Below are positions 17,756 to 26,327 of a stretch of DNA of 64,000 nt, in pieces (the first letter of the stretch is position 1; each line of letters starts with the position of its first letter). A program made the translations under genes and the position numbers. The stretch is from positions 1 through 64,000 of the forward strand of contig CAZVNM010000003.1 of assembly GCA_964628685.1 (NCBI GenBank), read 5' to 3'. Below the pieces are notes generated by a model. It worked only from the letters and a program-made list of their open reading frames with translations. It did no database searches and had not been told where the DNA came from. Source of the stretch: CALMEC01 sp964628685 (GTDB lineage: Bacteria > Actinomycetota > Thermoleophilia > Miltoncostaeales > Miltoncostaeaceae).

Positions 17756-18700
17756 ATGGATCATCTGGGTGGCCTGCTCGACCCGGCCCGCGCCCGCGAG
17801 GCCTTCGCACTGCGCGTGAGCGTCGACCCGCCGTGGTCGGTACGCGTGGAGGACCGGGCACCGCTCGGCATCACGGCGGTGGTGCGCGGGGTCGCCTGGC
17901 TCGTGTGCGACGGACTCGACCCGGTGGAACTCCACCCGGGCGACGTCGCGCTCCTGCGCGGGCCCGACGCGTACGTGGTGGCCGACGATCCGGCCACGCT
18001 CCCTCAGGCGGTCATCCAGCCCGATCAGGTCTGCGCCGCACCCGACGGTGGCGCCCTTCACGACCTGCGGTTGACCGGTGTGCGCACGTGGGGCAACGCG
18101 GCCGAGGGCCGCACGATCCTCGTCGCCGGCTCCTACAACCTGGAGCGCGACGTCAGCCGCGCCATGCTGCGCGCCCTGCCGCAGCGGATCGTCGTGCGCC
18201 GTGCCGAGAACCACGGATCGGTGGTCGATCTGCTGGCGGATGAGATCACCCGCGACCTGCCGGGCCAACAGGCCATGCTCGACCGCCTGCTCGACATCCT
18301 GGTCCTCACCACGGTGCGCGCATGGTTCGCACGGACCGACGTGGACGAGCCGGGGTGGTACCGGGCGAACGCCGACCCCGTGGTGGGCCCGGTCCTGCGG
18401 GCGGTGTGCGCCGAGCCGGCCGCCGCGTGGACGGTCGAACGGATGGCCCGCCTGGCCAACGTGTCGCGCGCGTCGCTGGCGCGCCGGTTCACCGAGGTGG
18501 TGGGTGAGTCACCGATGGCGTTCCTCACCGGATGGCGCATCACGCTCGCCGCCGACCTGCTGCGCGACGGTGACGCGGATCTTGCGAGCGTCGCGCGGGA
18601 GGTGGGCTACGGCACGCCGTTCGCCCTGAGCACCGCGTTCAAGCGGGTGCGCGGCGTGAGCCCCCGGGCCCACCGCGCGGCGGCGCGGTCGGCCGCATGA
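17756..18700 (+). CDS. AraC-family regulator with Cupin_6 domain
   Basis: 314 residues. N-terminal Cupin_6 sensor domain beginning LLDPARAREAFALR, with VELHPGDVALLRGPDAYVV; C-terminal AraC HTH pair (about 210-310) with WTVERMARLANVSRASLARRF and the second helix pair DLASVAREVGYGTPFALSTAFKRVRGVSPRAHR. The ligand is unknown. Divergent from the NmrA-DUF1772-SpoU operon across a short shared promoter region, which is its most likely target. Confidence 0.92.
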   Translation: MDHLGGLLDPARAREAFALRVSVDPPWSVRVEDRAPLGITAVVRGVAWLVCDGLDPVELHPGDVALLRGPDAYVVADDPATLPQAVIQPDQVCAAPDGGALHDLRLTGVRTWGNAAEGRTILVAGSYNLERDVSRAMLRALPQRIVVRRAENHGSVVDLLADEITRDLPGQQAMLDRLLDILVLTTVRAWFARTDVDEPGWYRANADPVVGPVLRAVCAEPAAAWTVERMARLANVSRASLARRFTEVVGESPMAFLTGWRITLAADLLRDGDADLASVAREVGYGTPFALSTAFKRVRGVSPRAHRAAARSAA

Positions 18701-18704
18701 CCCG

Positions 18705-18751
18705 TCGGTGCACCCGGGGGGACGCGCGTGAGCGTCCCCCCGGTGCACCGA
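18705..18751. terminator. 20-bp bidirectional hairpin
   Basis: TCGGTGCACC-(C)-GGGGGGACGC pairs with GCGTCCCCCC-GGTGCACCGA: 20 base pairs with one bulged C at 18715 and a 6-base loop. Lies between the convergent AraC and secreted-protein genes; strong in both directions though without T tracts. Confidence 0.75.
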
Positions 18752-18758
18752 TGACGGA

Positions 18759-19193
18759 TCAGTAGCTGCGGGTGATCCGGAAGCCCCTGACGGCCTGCTG
18801 GTAGTCGGTCCCGGCGGCCGGCTTGAAGACGACGCGGAAGATGTTGCTGGAGCGCGGCAGGTACAGCGTGCGCGCCACACGGCCGTACCGGTCCGGGCGG
18901 ACCGCCACGAGCGTCTTCCACGCGGTGGCGCTCGTCTTGCGCTGCCACACGACCACGCCGGCGCTCGTGCGGGGCGGGCGCAGGCCGTTGACCCGGAACT
19001 TGGCCCAGAAGCGGTAGTCGCCGCCGCGCTGGCTGCGAGAGCTCTCGAGCACGAACGACGTGGCCGTCTGGTTGGTCGTCTTCACGGCGTCGTGCTGGAC
19101 GGCGATGGACTCACCGGATGCGGCGGCCCCGGATGCGGTGACGCCCCCGATGCAGGCGGTGGCGACGGCGATGGCGATGCTACGGCGCTTCAC
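18759..19193 (-). CDS. Small secreted beta-rich protein
   Basis: 144 residues: signal peptide (IAIAVATACIGGVTASGAAA, cleavage about residue 26) and a single beta-sandwich-like domain with VNGLRPPRTS, VVWQRKTSATAWKTLV and IFRVVFKPAAG. The GTG start at 19193 is set by a strong ribosome site GGGAGGAC. The domain aligns with the C-terminal domain of the next gene (positions 19391-20173): both show (N/D)GL-P-RT, QR(K/R)S, WKT and FRV. Function unknown; exported. Confidence 0.8.
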   Translation of the reverse strand: MKRRSIAIAVATACIGGVTASGAAASGESIAVQHDAVKTTNQTATSFVLESSRSQRGGDYRFWAKFRVNGLRPPRTSAGVVVWQRKTSATAWKTLVAVRPDRYGRVARTLYLPRSSNIFRVVFKPAAGTDYQQAVRGFRITRSY

Positions 19194-19390
19194 ATGTCCT
19201 CCCGGATTCTCGTCCGTCACCGTGACGGACGATCTGTCGTGTCGTGTTGGGTACGGGGTCGTTTCCCAGCGGAGCACGGATCGGGCGGAGTTCTCACACA
19301 ACCCCAACAAACGGCGTCATGCCGGTGAGGTCGGTCACAGCATCGTGTCCGGGGCGACGTGCGTCACCCCGGACACGCGGGTAGCACCGA

Positions 19391-20173
19391 TCAGCGGATA
19401 CCGAGCGCCACGGTCTTGCAGACCTTGGCCGCCTGGGCCCTGGTGCGGGCGACGCAGTACTTGTACTCGTCGACGCGCAGGTAGCGCTTCTGGGCGCCGA
19501 TCGGCACGGTCCGCACGCGGAACACGGCCGGGGTCGCGCCGGTCGGGATGCGGACGCGCCACTGGTTGGACGCGTTGGGGGTGAGGGTCCTCACCGTCTT
19601 CCACGTCTTGCCGGAGCGACGCTGGATCAGGGTGCGAACCGTGGTGCGGGCCGGAAGCCCGTCGACCTTCGAGTAGAAGCCGTTGAAGGTCACCGTGCGC
19701 GTGTAGTTGGAGTGGAAGGCGCTCGGGTAGTTCTTCAGGATCGACGGCGCGGCGAACGACTGCGAGACGGCGGGTGCCGCCACTCCCGAGGCCGGCGCCG
19801 GGTTGAGACGCGCGTAGTAGACCGTGTTCTGGTGGATCCACTGCGCCGGGAAGGTGATGGCGCCGTTGTCCGACCGGTACACGTTCTGGGTGTACACGAC
19901 CGTCTCACCATCGGCGGTGCGGGCGACCAGGTCGACGGTGGGGGTCTCGCCCGTCGCGGGCGCGAGGGCCGCGCCGGCATCGTTCGTCAGCGCCGCGGTG
20001 AACTTGATCGAGGAGAACGGGGCCTCGAAGGCGAACCCGCCGGTCGGCGTCGTGTACACCTTCCCGCCGTCCCAGCCCGGATCGACACCGAGCGTCACGG
20101 TGGCGGCGTTTGCGGAAGCAGCGGCGGCGAGGCTCATGGCGAGGACCGCAGTCCCCTTGAGTGCGAACTTCAT
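19391..20173 (-). CDS. Secreted protein with paralogous C-terminal domain
   Basis: 260 residues with a clean signal peptide ending ANA-A near residue 23. N-terminal part (VTLGVDPGWDGGKVYTTP) is beta-rich and unrecognised; the C-terminal part (about 160-260) carries KVDGLPARTTVRTLIQRRSGKTWKTV and VFRVRTVP, the same fold as the neighbouring 144-residue secreted protein, and ends in a region with two cysteines (KYCVARTRAQAAKVCK) that probably form a disulfide. Ribosome site GGAGGGAAT precedes the ATG. Likely an extracellular or wall-associated protein. Confidence 0.8.
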   Translation of the reverse strand: MKFALKGTAVLAMSLAAAASANAATVTLGVDPGWDGGKVYTTPTGGFAFEAPFSSIKFTAALTNDAGAALAPATGETPTVDLVARTADGETVVYTQNVYRSDNGAITFPAQWIHQNTVYYARLNPAPASGVAAPAVSQSFAAPSILKNYPSAFHSNYTRTVTFNGFYSKVDGLPARTTVRTLIQRRSGKTWKTVRTLTPNASNQWRVRIPTGATPAVFRVRTVPIGAQKRYLRVDEYKYCVARTRAQAAKVCKTVALGIR

Positions 20174-20404
20174 ATTCCCTCCGAAGGAATGGGTTCTCAG
20201 AGATTCCGGCCGGAGGCGGAGAAACGCACGCGGCCGTCAGCGGGATGTGAGGACCCTACGGTCCGGATTCCGGCCTCGGACCGGCCATGAGCGTGCGATT
20301 CACACATTCACAATCGCTCTGAACCGAAACTTGGTCGAAACGGGCGCCCGCGGCGCACGTCTGCGTGACGAACGACCCCGCGCGGGCGTTGCTACCATCC
20401 GTCC
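20174..20404. other. Intergenic region with a duplicated ATTCACA
   Basis: Between the divergent secreted-protein gene and the MFS region. Contains two copies of ATTCACA eight bases apart (20298-20304 and 20306-20312), a possible operator or promoter part for either direction. Nothing else recognisable. Confidence 0.35.
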
Positions 20405-20521
20405 ATGACAGACACGCGCCCATCCGCCCCGCCCGCGGCGGACCACCGCGCGGTCCGGTGGACGGCTCCCAACCGGTCGAGGTCGCGTAGTCCCGCGTGC
20501 CCGGCAGGTCGCGGCGTGTGA
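20405..20521 (+). CDS. Possible leaderless leader peptide (38 aa) before an efflux pump
   Basis: Short frame from ATG 20405 to TGA 20521. A TACCAT box (20393-20398) ends six bases before the ATG, the same arrangement as in front of larger leaderless genes in this window. The peptide is Arg-, Pro- and Ser-rich without known domain, and its stop lies 27 bases before the MFS start. It could be a regulatory upstream ORF or an artefact of where the promoter sits. Confidence 0.35.
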   Translation: MTDTRPSAPPAADHRAVRWTAPNRSRSRSPACPAGRGV

Positions 20522-20548
20522 CGCGATGGTGGTGAGATCGACCGCCCG

Positions 20549-21997
20549 GTGCGAACCGTGAGCGCGCCGGGCGGCGACAACCTGGCCGAGCGCCGGTGGC
20601 GCCTCCTGGCGGTGACGGGCGCGGGCGCGTTCATGGGCCCGCTCGACGTGAGCGTGGTGGCGCTGGCGCTCACCGCCATGTCGCGGGACCTCGGGCTCAG
20701 CTTCTCGGGCGCCATCTGGGTGCAGGCCGGATACCTGCTGCCGTACGCCCTCGTGCTCGTCCCGGCCGGACGCCTGGCCGACCAGTGGGGACGGCTGCGG
20801 CTGTGGCGCCACGGGGTGGTGCTCTTCGCGCTCGCCTCGCTCGTCGCCGGCCTCGCGCCCAACGAGGCGCTGCTGCTCGCCGCCCGTGTGGTGCAGGGTG
20901 CGGGCGGGGCCATCCTGGCGGCCACGTCGACGGCGCTCGTCACCGCGGCGTTCGCACCGTCGGAGCGCGGCCGGGCGCTCGGGATCAACGTGACGCTGCT
21001 CTATCTGGGGCTGGCGCTCGGACCGCTCGTCGGCGGTCTCATGACCGACCACCTGGGGTGGCGCTGGATCTTCCTGGTCAACCTGCCGGTCGCCGCGCTC
21101 GCACTCGCGCTCTCGGCCGGGCTGCGCGAGCCGCGTTCCCACGGCGTCCGGCCGCGGATCGACGTCCCCGGTGCCCTCACCCTGGCGCTCGCACTCGGAG
21201 CCGGGATGGTGGGCCTCACGTTCGGCCCGCTGTGGGGGTGGTCCTCCGCCCGGGTGACCGGCCTCCTGGTCGTGAGCGCGCTGGCCATCGTCGCGTTCGT
21301 GCTGGTGGAGCGGCGGGTGGCGTCACCCATGGTCGACATCGCCGTCTTCCGCCGCAGCCGGCAGTTCACGATGGGGAGCCTCGCGGCGCTTCTCAACTAC
21401 ACCGCCATGTTCGCCACCATCGCGCTCACGGCGATCCTGCTGGAGGTCTCCGGGGGCCACAGCCCGTCCCGCGCCGGGCTCATCATGACCGCCCAGCCGG
21501 CGCTGATGGTGCTGCTCTCACCGTTCGCCGGACGCCTGTCGGATCGCATCGGCTCGAGGGCGCTCGCCACCGGCGGCATGCTGACCATGGCCGCGGGTCT
21601 CGTCACCCTGGCGCAGGTGCCGCGCGACGTGCCGACCGGGCCGGTGATCGCCGGGATGGTGCTGGTGGGCACCGGCATGGCGGCGTTCAGCTCGCCCAAC
21701 ACGTCGGCCGTGATGGGCGCGGCACCGCGCGACCGTCTGGGGGTCGGGTCGAGCCTGCTGGCGCTCATGCGGAGCCTCGGCCAGTCGCTGTCGCTCGCGG
21801 TGCTGGGCACGATCGCGGCCGCGCCGCTGGGCGCCGCCGGAGCCCACATCCTGTTCGGTGGGGACGCCGGTGGAACAGATCCCGGTGCCTACGTCGGCGG
21901 ATACCGAGACGCCATGTTCACGGGCGCCGTCATCGCCGTGGTGGGCGCGGCGCTGTCGGCGGTGCGGGGCCGTCGGGACGTTGCGGTCCGGCCCTGA
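20549..21997 (+). CDS. MFS drug-efflux transporter, DHA2 (EmrB/QacA) type
   Basis: 482 residues, with many hydrophobic helices consistent with the 14-TM DHA2 family. Signature motif A in GRLADQWGRLRLWRHG, motif C-like stretch LGLALGPLVGGLMTDHLGWRWIFLVNLPVA, typical of EmrB/QacA proton-driven exporters. No fusion partner (no EmrA) nearby. Start taken at GTG 20549; GTG 20558 is equally possible. Substrate unknown, probably hydrophobic compounds. Confidence 0.9.
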   Translation: MRTVSAPGGDNLAERRWRLLAVTGAGAFMGPLDVSVVALALTAMSRDLGLSFSGAIWVQAGYLLPYALVLVPAGRLADQWGRLRLWRHGVVLFALASLVAGLAPNEALLLAARVVQGAGGAILAATSTALVTAAFAPSERGRALGINVTLLYLGLALGPLVGGLMTDHLGWRWIFLVNLPVAALALALSAGLREPRSHGVRPRIDVPGALTLALALGAGMVGLTFGPLWGWSSARVTGLLVVSALAIVAFVLVERRVASPMVDIAVFRRSRQFTMGSLAALLNYTAMFATIALTAILLEVSGGHSPSRAGLIMTAQPALMVLLSPFAGRLSDRIGSRALATGGMLTMAAGLVTLAQVPRDVPTGPVIAGMVLVGTGMAAFSSPNTSAVMGAAPRDRLGVGSSLLALMRSLGQSLSLAVLGTIAAAPLGAAGAHILFGGDAGGTDPGAYVGGYRDAMFTGAVIAVVGAALSAVRGRRDVAVRP

Positions 21998-22038
21998 ATG
22001 GGTAAGGGTTCATACACCGCCGCCGAAGGGAGCACGCC

Positions 22039-22209
22039 ATGGCTGACCAGCCAACCCGAACCCCCGAACAGGCCGATGCCGTCGACGCGCTCGTGACCGA
22101 GGGCTGGGCGGTGCAGGGCGTCACCGCCGAGGGCGACGTGGTGCTGGCCCGCATGGGGAGCGAGTCGGTGCTGATCACCGCGGAGGGCGAGACGCTGCCG
22201 GGACCGTGA
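22039..22209 (+). CDS. Small acidic protein (56 aa)
   Basis: From ATG 22039 to TGA 22207, preceded by a purine-rich ribosome site GAAGGGAG (22025-22032). Acidic, with a compact beta pattern (VTEGWAVQGVTAEGDVVLARMGSESVLIT). Follows the MFS gene by 41 bases and may be cotranscribed. No family recognised, but codon use and the terminator hairpin directly after it fit a real gene. Confidence 0.6.
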   Translation: MADQPTRTPEQADAVDALVTEGWAVQGVTAEGDVVLARMGSESVLITAEGETLPGP

Positions 22210-22216
22210 GCGCCAC

Positions 22217-22246
22217 GGCCCCGGAACGCACCCGCGTTCCGAGGCC
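22217..22246. terminator. Bidirectional hairpin
   Basis: GGCC-CC-GGAACGC / GCGTTCC-GA-GGCC with a 4-base loop, between the convergent 56-residue gene and the large secreted protein. Confidence 0.6.
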
Positions 22247-22261
22247 ATCGCACTCAGACGA

Positions 22262-24340
22262 TCACTTGCTGGCGCGCTTCACGAAGATGTTCTGCGCGTA
22301 GATCGTCGCGTACCCGGTGACCTTGGGACACCCCGCCTGCACCGTGCGCACGTTGCCCTTCGGCAGGATGAGCTTGGCGTAGGTTCCCCGCCTCGGCTGG
22401 TAGGCGAGGCGGATGCCCGAGTACTTCGACGCGTCGGCGTTCGCCATGATGGCCGTCACCACGCGGTTGGGACCCACCTTGCGGGCGAACCACGGCAACC
22501 GGCGCGCATCGACCGGCCTCGCGGTGGTGTACTCCACGCGCGGCAGACGGGACCGGCCGGCCGGCGTCCGCAGCATCACCCGCAGCTTCGCACCGAAGCG
22601 GCGGGCGCCCAGGATCTCCTGTCCCGGGAGCGGCCGGTAATAGAAGGACGTGACGCCGTCGCGGTAGATGACGCTGTTGAACCGCGGACGGGTCGGGCAC
22701 TTCGGCGCCGCGGGAGGTGGTGGGCCGGCAGGCGGCGATGGCGGCGCGAAGTTGACCGTCACCTGAGTCTGCGCGCTGTTGCCCGCGGCGTCCTTCGCGA
22801 CGAGGGTGATCGTCGTCGGCGAGGAGGTGAGCGCGAGGCTCGTCGTGAACGACCCGTCGGCGGCCGGCGTGACCGGCTGTCCGTTGACCGTCGCCGACGT
22901 CACGCCCACCGCATCGGTCGCACGACCGGTCACCGTCACCGGCGACGCCGTCAGCGTCGCGCCGTTCGCGGGAGACGTGATCGACACCTGCGGCCCGCTG
23001 ATCGCGTCGCTCATCGCCGTCGCCTTCGCGTCCTGTGACGCCAGGGTCGCTGCGATCACATATCCCTGCTCCATGCGGACGTCGCCGCCCGCCGGAACGG
23101 CGAGGTCGTACACCCGCACGAAGTCCTCCGTGCTCCTGAACCGGATCTCCGACGGCGTGCGGTCGGTCACCAGCGATCCGCGCGAATACGTCAGGTCACC
23201 GTCCGGAGCCAGGGAGTCGCCCACCACGTCGACCCGCCATTGCCCCGCGGGCGGCGGGACGATCACGTCGCCCGCCGCGTGGGTCTTGAACGCGGCGCCG
23301 TCCACCCAACCGAAACGGAATCCCGGGCTGTTCGGACCGCCGTTGACGTCCTCGCGCATCTGCAGCCTGACGGTGTGGGCGGCACCGTCATCGCTCACCC
23401 AGCGGTCCGACACACGCGTGGTGGTGCCGTCGGACCCGAAGCGGACCGAGCGGTGCAGCACCACGCCCGTGCGCACCCACGCCGTGCACGCAGCGGTGGG
23501 GTCGGGCGCGTCGGCACCGGCGTTGCAGCGCACCACCGGAACCACCTGGTCCGACCCGATCGCTCCGGTCACCGGATCGGGGAATGCGGTCACCGACATC
23601 CCCGACAGCCCCGGGAGCGTCACACCCTTCGCGGCGTTCGGAAGGTCGGCCACCGCGGCCTGGTCGAGCGTGTACGCGTACAGCCCGTCGACGATCAGAC
23701 CGCCCCGCGATGTGATCGGCAGGCCCGTCGCCCCGTACGGGGATGCGTTCCAGTACCAGAGTGGCAGGGACGCGCGGACATCCGGGCCGTTGTAGAGGAG
23801 GGTGTCGTAGATCCCACCCCACCACGACGGGCTGCCGTAGTCGTTGTAGGCACCGTCCTGCGACGCGGCGGCATACCAATCCACGAGTTGCCCGGTGTTG
23901 GGGCCGGTGTCCGCGATCGTCCGTTCGTGGTAGCCGAACGTGACCGTCGGTCCGGTCGTGCCGGGCGCGGGCCCGGCCGTCAGGGCGACCGCCGGATCAC
24001 GCAGGCGCACGAGGCAGCGATTGTAGAAGGCCGTGACGTCGACCGCGACGGACCAGGTGCCGTTCGCCCCGAGGGTCACCGGACCCGACAGGTCCTTCCC
24101 GGCCCACGCGCCGGCCGAGCCCCGGTAATGGCAGGCGACGACGGGCACCGTGCCGCCGCTGACGCTCACCGCACCCGAGAAGGTCATCATGTTCGGCGCC
24201 ACACCCGCTGTCGCGTCGCTGATGATGTGGGCGCCGTCCACCGGATTCGTCACCGTCCCGGAGACGAGCGCACCACGCGCCGCCGGTGCGACGATTCCGA
24301 CGACCGCCAGTACCACAGCCAACCTGAGGACCCTGTTCAC
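22262..24340 (-). CDS. Large secreted protein with Ig-like domain
   Basis: 692 residues. Signal peptide VLRLAVVLAVVGIVAPAARG; start at GTG 24340, set by the ribosome site GGAGGGA. The N-terminal 450 residues are beta/aromatic rich (WWGGIYDTLLYNGPDV, LPLWYWNASPYG) and unrecognised. About 465-555 is a bacterial Ig-like/glucodextranase-B-type domain: VSITSPANGATLTASPVTVTG, ATVNGQPV, ADGSFTTSLAL, VAKDAAGNS. A Pro-rich linker (about 560-575) leads to a C-terminal domain of about 115 basic residues. Probably surface-exposed or released; function unknown. Confidence 0.8.
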   Translation of the reverse strand: MNRVLRLAVVLAVVGIVAPAARGALVSGTVTNPVDGAHIISDATAGVAPNMMTFSGAVSVSGGTVPVVACHYRGSAGAWAGKDLSGPVTLGANGTWSVAVDVTAFYNRCLVRLRDPAVALTAGPAPGTTGPTVTFGYHERTIADTGPNTGQLVDWYAAASQDGAYNDYGSPSWWGGIYDTLLYNGPDVRASLPLWYWNASPYGATGLPITSRGGLIVDGLYAYTLDQAAVADLPNAAKGVTLPGLSGMSVTAFPDPVTGAIGSDQVVPVVRCNAGADAPDPTAACTAWVRTGVVLHRSVRFGSDGTTTRVSDRWVSDDGAAHTVRLQMREDVNGGPNSPGFRFGWVDGAAFKTHAAGDVIVPPPAGQWRVDVVGDSLAPDGDLTYSRGSLVTDRTPSEIRFRSTEDFVRVYDLAVPAGGDVRMEQGYVIAATLASQDAKATAMSDAISGPQVSITSPANGATLTASPVTVTGRATDAVGVTSATVNGQPVTPAADGSFTTSLALTSSPTTITLVAKDAAGNSAQTQVTVNFAPPSPPAGPPPPAAPKCPTRPRFNSVIYRDGVTSFYYRPLPGQEILGARRFGAKLRVMLRTPAGRSRLPRVEYTTARPVDARRLPWFARKVGPNRVVTAIMANADASKYSGIRLAYQPRRGTYAKLILPKGNVRTVQAGCPKVTGYATIYAQNIFVKRASK

Positions 24341-24543
24341 GATCCCTCCGATTCCACGCCACGATGCCGCAGGACCCCGCAACCCTATGTCCGCCGCGAC
24401 CGGTCGCCAAGACCGTTGAATGTAAGAATTCTCATGTCGAGGCGATCAGTGGCCCGGGCGAACGATGCGGTGGCCACCCAACCGCGTTCGCGGCCGATGC
24501 GCAGCGGTCGCCGGACCTCACCCAAGACCGGCTGCACGCCCGC

Positions 24544-25275
24544 TCAGTGGCACTGCAGTTCCATTTCGAACTGCGTCGGGTGTTCCGCGCACCGGAACAG
24601 GTAGACCAGGCCGACGTCACCCCACATGATCCCCGCCTCGTCCTCCGTGTCGATCTGCGCGAAGAACGCCATCGGCGAGCGGCAGGTCGGGCACTCCGAA
24701 GCGACCTCACCCTGCACGAACCGCGGGTAACCGCCCACCAGGGTCGCGTAGTCGTCCAGGCAGTCCTGGCGCTCCACCGCCGCCGCGTAGGCCGCCCACG
24801 GCCGGTCGGGGTCCACCGCGCGAGCAAGCTCGGTCGCCGCAGCGCTCACGCTGTCGATGCCGTCCCACGACGGCAGCACACGCACCGAGGACACGGTGAC
24901 GGTGCAGGGCGTGACCTCCGGCTCGCTCGCCGATCGACGTGTCATCTCGACATGACGATCCATGGAGGGCCCGTGGTGGGAGCGGATCGCCCACTGCCCG
25001 TCCTCGTCCGGACCGGACCCCCATGGAAAGCACTCGAAGCAGTAGAAGAACTGGTGCAGGCAGTCCGCGGACGGATCCTCCAGCTGCACCACGAATTCCA
25101 GTTCCTCGTCGCACCCGGTGCAGACCGGCCACGTGTCCCCGGCCTCGGCGTAGGGCGCACCGCCGAACTTGCCGTGGACCGACGCGGCCCGCGCGGCGGA
25201 ATCCGCGTGCGGCTCGATCCGCGTCGCCGTCCGCACGAGCCCGCTCACCAGGCTGTCGAGTTCGTCAGTCGACAC
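24544..25275 (-). CDS. DUF1963 (YwqG-like) protein with CxxC motifs
   Basis: 243 residues. DUF1963 pattern: GGAPYAEAGDTWPVC, EELEFVVQLE, FYCFECFPWG, MAFFAQIDTEDEAGIMWGDVGLVYLFRC and HPTQFEMELQC. Several cysteine pairs (CTGC, CFEC, CPTC) suggest bound zinc. Cytoplasmic; function of the family unknown. The GTG start at 25275 lies 35 bases downstream of the tRNA-Sec gene on the same strand, so the two may share a transcript. Confidence 0.78.
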   Translation of the reverse strand: MSTDELDSLVSGLVRTATRIEPHADSAARAASVHGKFGGAPYAEAGDTWPVCTGCDEELEFVVQLEDPSADCLHQFFYCFECFPWGSGPDEDGQWAIRSHHGPSMDRHVEMTRRSASEPEVTPCTVTVSSVRVLPSWDGIDSVSAAATELARAVDPDRPWAAYAAAVERQDCLDDYATLVGGYPRFVQGEVASECPTCRSPMAFFAQIDTEDEAGIMWGDVGLVYLFRCAEHPTQFEMELQCH

Positions 25276-25310
25276 GGTGCATCACCTCGAGGTCGTGGTC
25301 ACAGCGGGTA

Positions 25311-25403
25311 CGGAACGGCGTAGGAATCGAACCTACCGGGCGGGGGTGAACCCCTCCCCGCTCGTTTTGAAGACGAGTCGGGCCACCAGGCCCCGGCCGC
25401 TCC
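25311..25403 (-). tRNA. selC: tRNA-Sec (anticodon UCA)
   Basis: 93 bases without encoded CCA. Acceptor stem of 8 bp GGAGCGGC / GCCGTTCC (one G-U), discriminator G, T stem GTAGG/CCTAC directly joined to it (8+5 architecture specific to bacterial tRNA-Sec), D arm GGGCC-TGGT-GGCCC, anticodon arm CTCGT-CTTCAAA-ACGAG with UCA reading UGA, and a long GC-rich variable arm. These features together exclude tRNA-Ser or tRNA-Leu. Sec-tRNA is made from Ser-tRNA by SelA and delivered by SelB; neither gene nor selD is in this window, so they must lie elsewhere. Confidence 0.92.
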
Positions 25404-25414
25404 CCGCACCGAGC

Positions 25415-25420
25415 ACGCTA
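25415..25420 (-). promoter_or_regulatory. -10 element for tRNA-Sec
   Basis: TAGCGT on the minus strand, 11 bases before the 5' end of the tRNA. A recognisable -35 is not seen. Confidence 0.35.
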
Positions 25421-25460
25421 CCCCCACCGGACGTCGGTCGGGCTCGGGCGGCTCGAATCG

Positions 25461-26327
25461 TCAGCGACCGGGTGAAAGCGCGAGCACCGCCCCCGCGGAC
25501 ACGACCCCGCGGGACGCGGTCCGCGGGCCGTAGGTGAACGCCACGCGGTCGATGACCCTGCCCGAGGTGTCGATGGCGCGCACGCCGATGCGGGTCTGCG
25601 TGGCCTCGACCATGAGGAAATGGTGGACGGGCCGGCAGGTCACAAGCCCGCGGGTCGGCCGGACGCACGGGTAGACGTCCGCGCCACCGCCGCCGGTGAC
25701 GATGTACGTGGGACCGCCGCGCGGGGTGATGCGCTCGTAGCTGTGGTTGTGACCCGAGAGCACAAGGCGCACGCCGTAGCGCCGGTAGAGCGGCTCCCAC
25801 AGACGCTGCTGGGTGGTGGACGGCGCGTGGAGCCCGGCGGTGCGCGCCGGCTGATGCGACACGACGATGACCGGTCGGGTGCGCTCGGCCCGCAGCGTGG
25901 TCTCGAGCCAGCGTCGCTGGGTCGCGCTGGACGGGTTGTTGCCGTCGAGCACCACGAACCGCACGCCGCCCGTGACGAACGAGTAGTAGCGGCGGGACGC
26001 GCCGAGGATGGAGGCGGTGGACGGCCCGGGCACGTCGTGGTTGCCCCACGCGGCCCGCCACGGCAGGCGCGCGCGGATGAGGCACGCCATCGGACGGTCC
26101 CAGGTCTCACGCGTGGCGGTGCCGGTGGGGTAGAAGTTGTCACCCGTCGTGAGGATGAACCCGATCGGGCTCCTGGCGTGCTCCGTGCAGATCCGTTCGG
26201 CCACCTGTCCCTGCGCGCGGGTGCCGGCGCCCCAGTCGCCGATGACCGCAAGACGTGCGGCGCTCGCCGGGGCGGTGGCAACCGCCGCGACGATCGCGGC
26301 GGCGATGAGCGCGATGCGGGTCCGCAT
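25461..26327 (-). CDS. Secreted purple acid phosphatase-like metallophosphoesterase
   Basis: 288 residues with signal peptide (ALIAAAIVAAVATAPASA). All metal ligands of the small purple/tartrate-resistant acid phosphatase type are present: Asp31 in IGDWGAG, Asp63 and Tyr66 in TTGDNFYPTG, Asn96-His97 in GNHDVPG, His158 in VVSHQP, His193 and His195 in SGHNHSYER. Expected to be an exported di-metal (Fe with Fe, Zn or Mn) phosphomonoesterase for phosphate scavenging. Start ATG 26327 overlaps the stop of the upstream small membrane-protein gene (ATGA). Confidence 0.9.
   Translation of the reverse strand: MRTRIALIAAAIVAAVATAPASAARLAVIGDWGAGTRAQGQVAERICTEHARSPIGFILTTGDNFYPTGTATRETWDRPMACLIRARLPWRAAWGNHDVPGPSTASILGASRRYYSFVTGGVRFVVLDGNNPSSATQRRWLETTLRAERTRPVIVVSHQPARTAGLHAPSTTQQRLWEPLYRRYGVRLVLSGHNHSYERITPRGGPTYIVTGGGGADVYPCVRPTRGLVTCRPVHHFLMVEATQTRIGVRAIDTSGRVIDRVAFTYGPRTASRGVVSAGAVLALSPGR

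Noticed and set aside
25275..25460. tRNA-Ser or tRNA-Leu instead of tRNA-Sec for the long-variable-arm tRNA
   Set aside because: The anticodon loop CTTCAAA carries UCA in the 34-36 position and the acceptor has 8 pairs stacked on a 5-pair T stem, both specific for tRNA-Sec.
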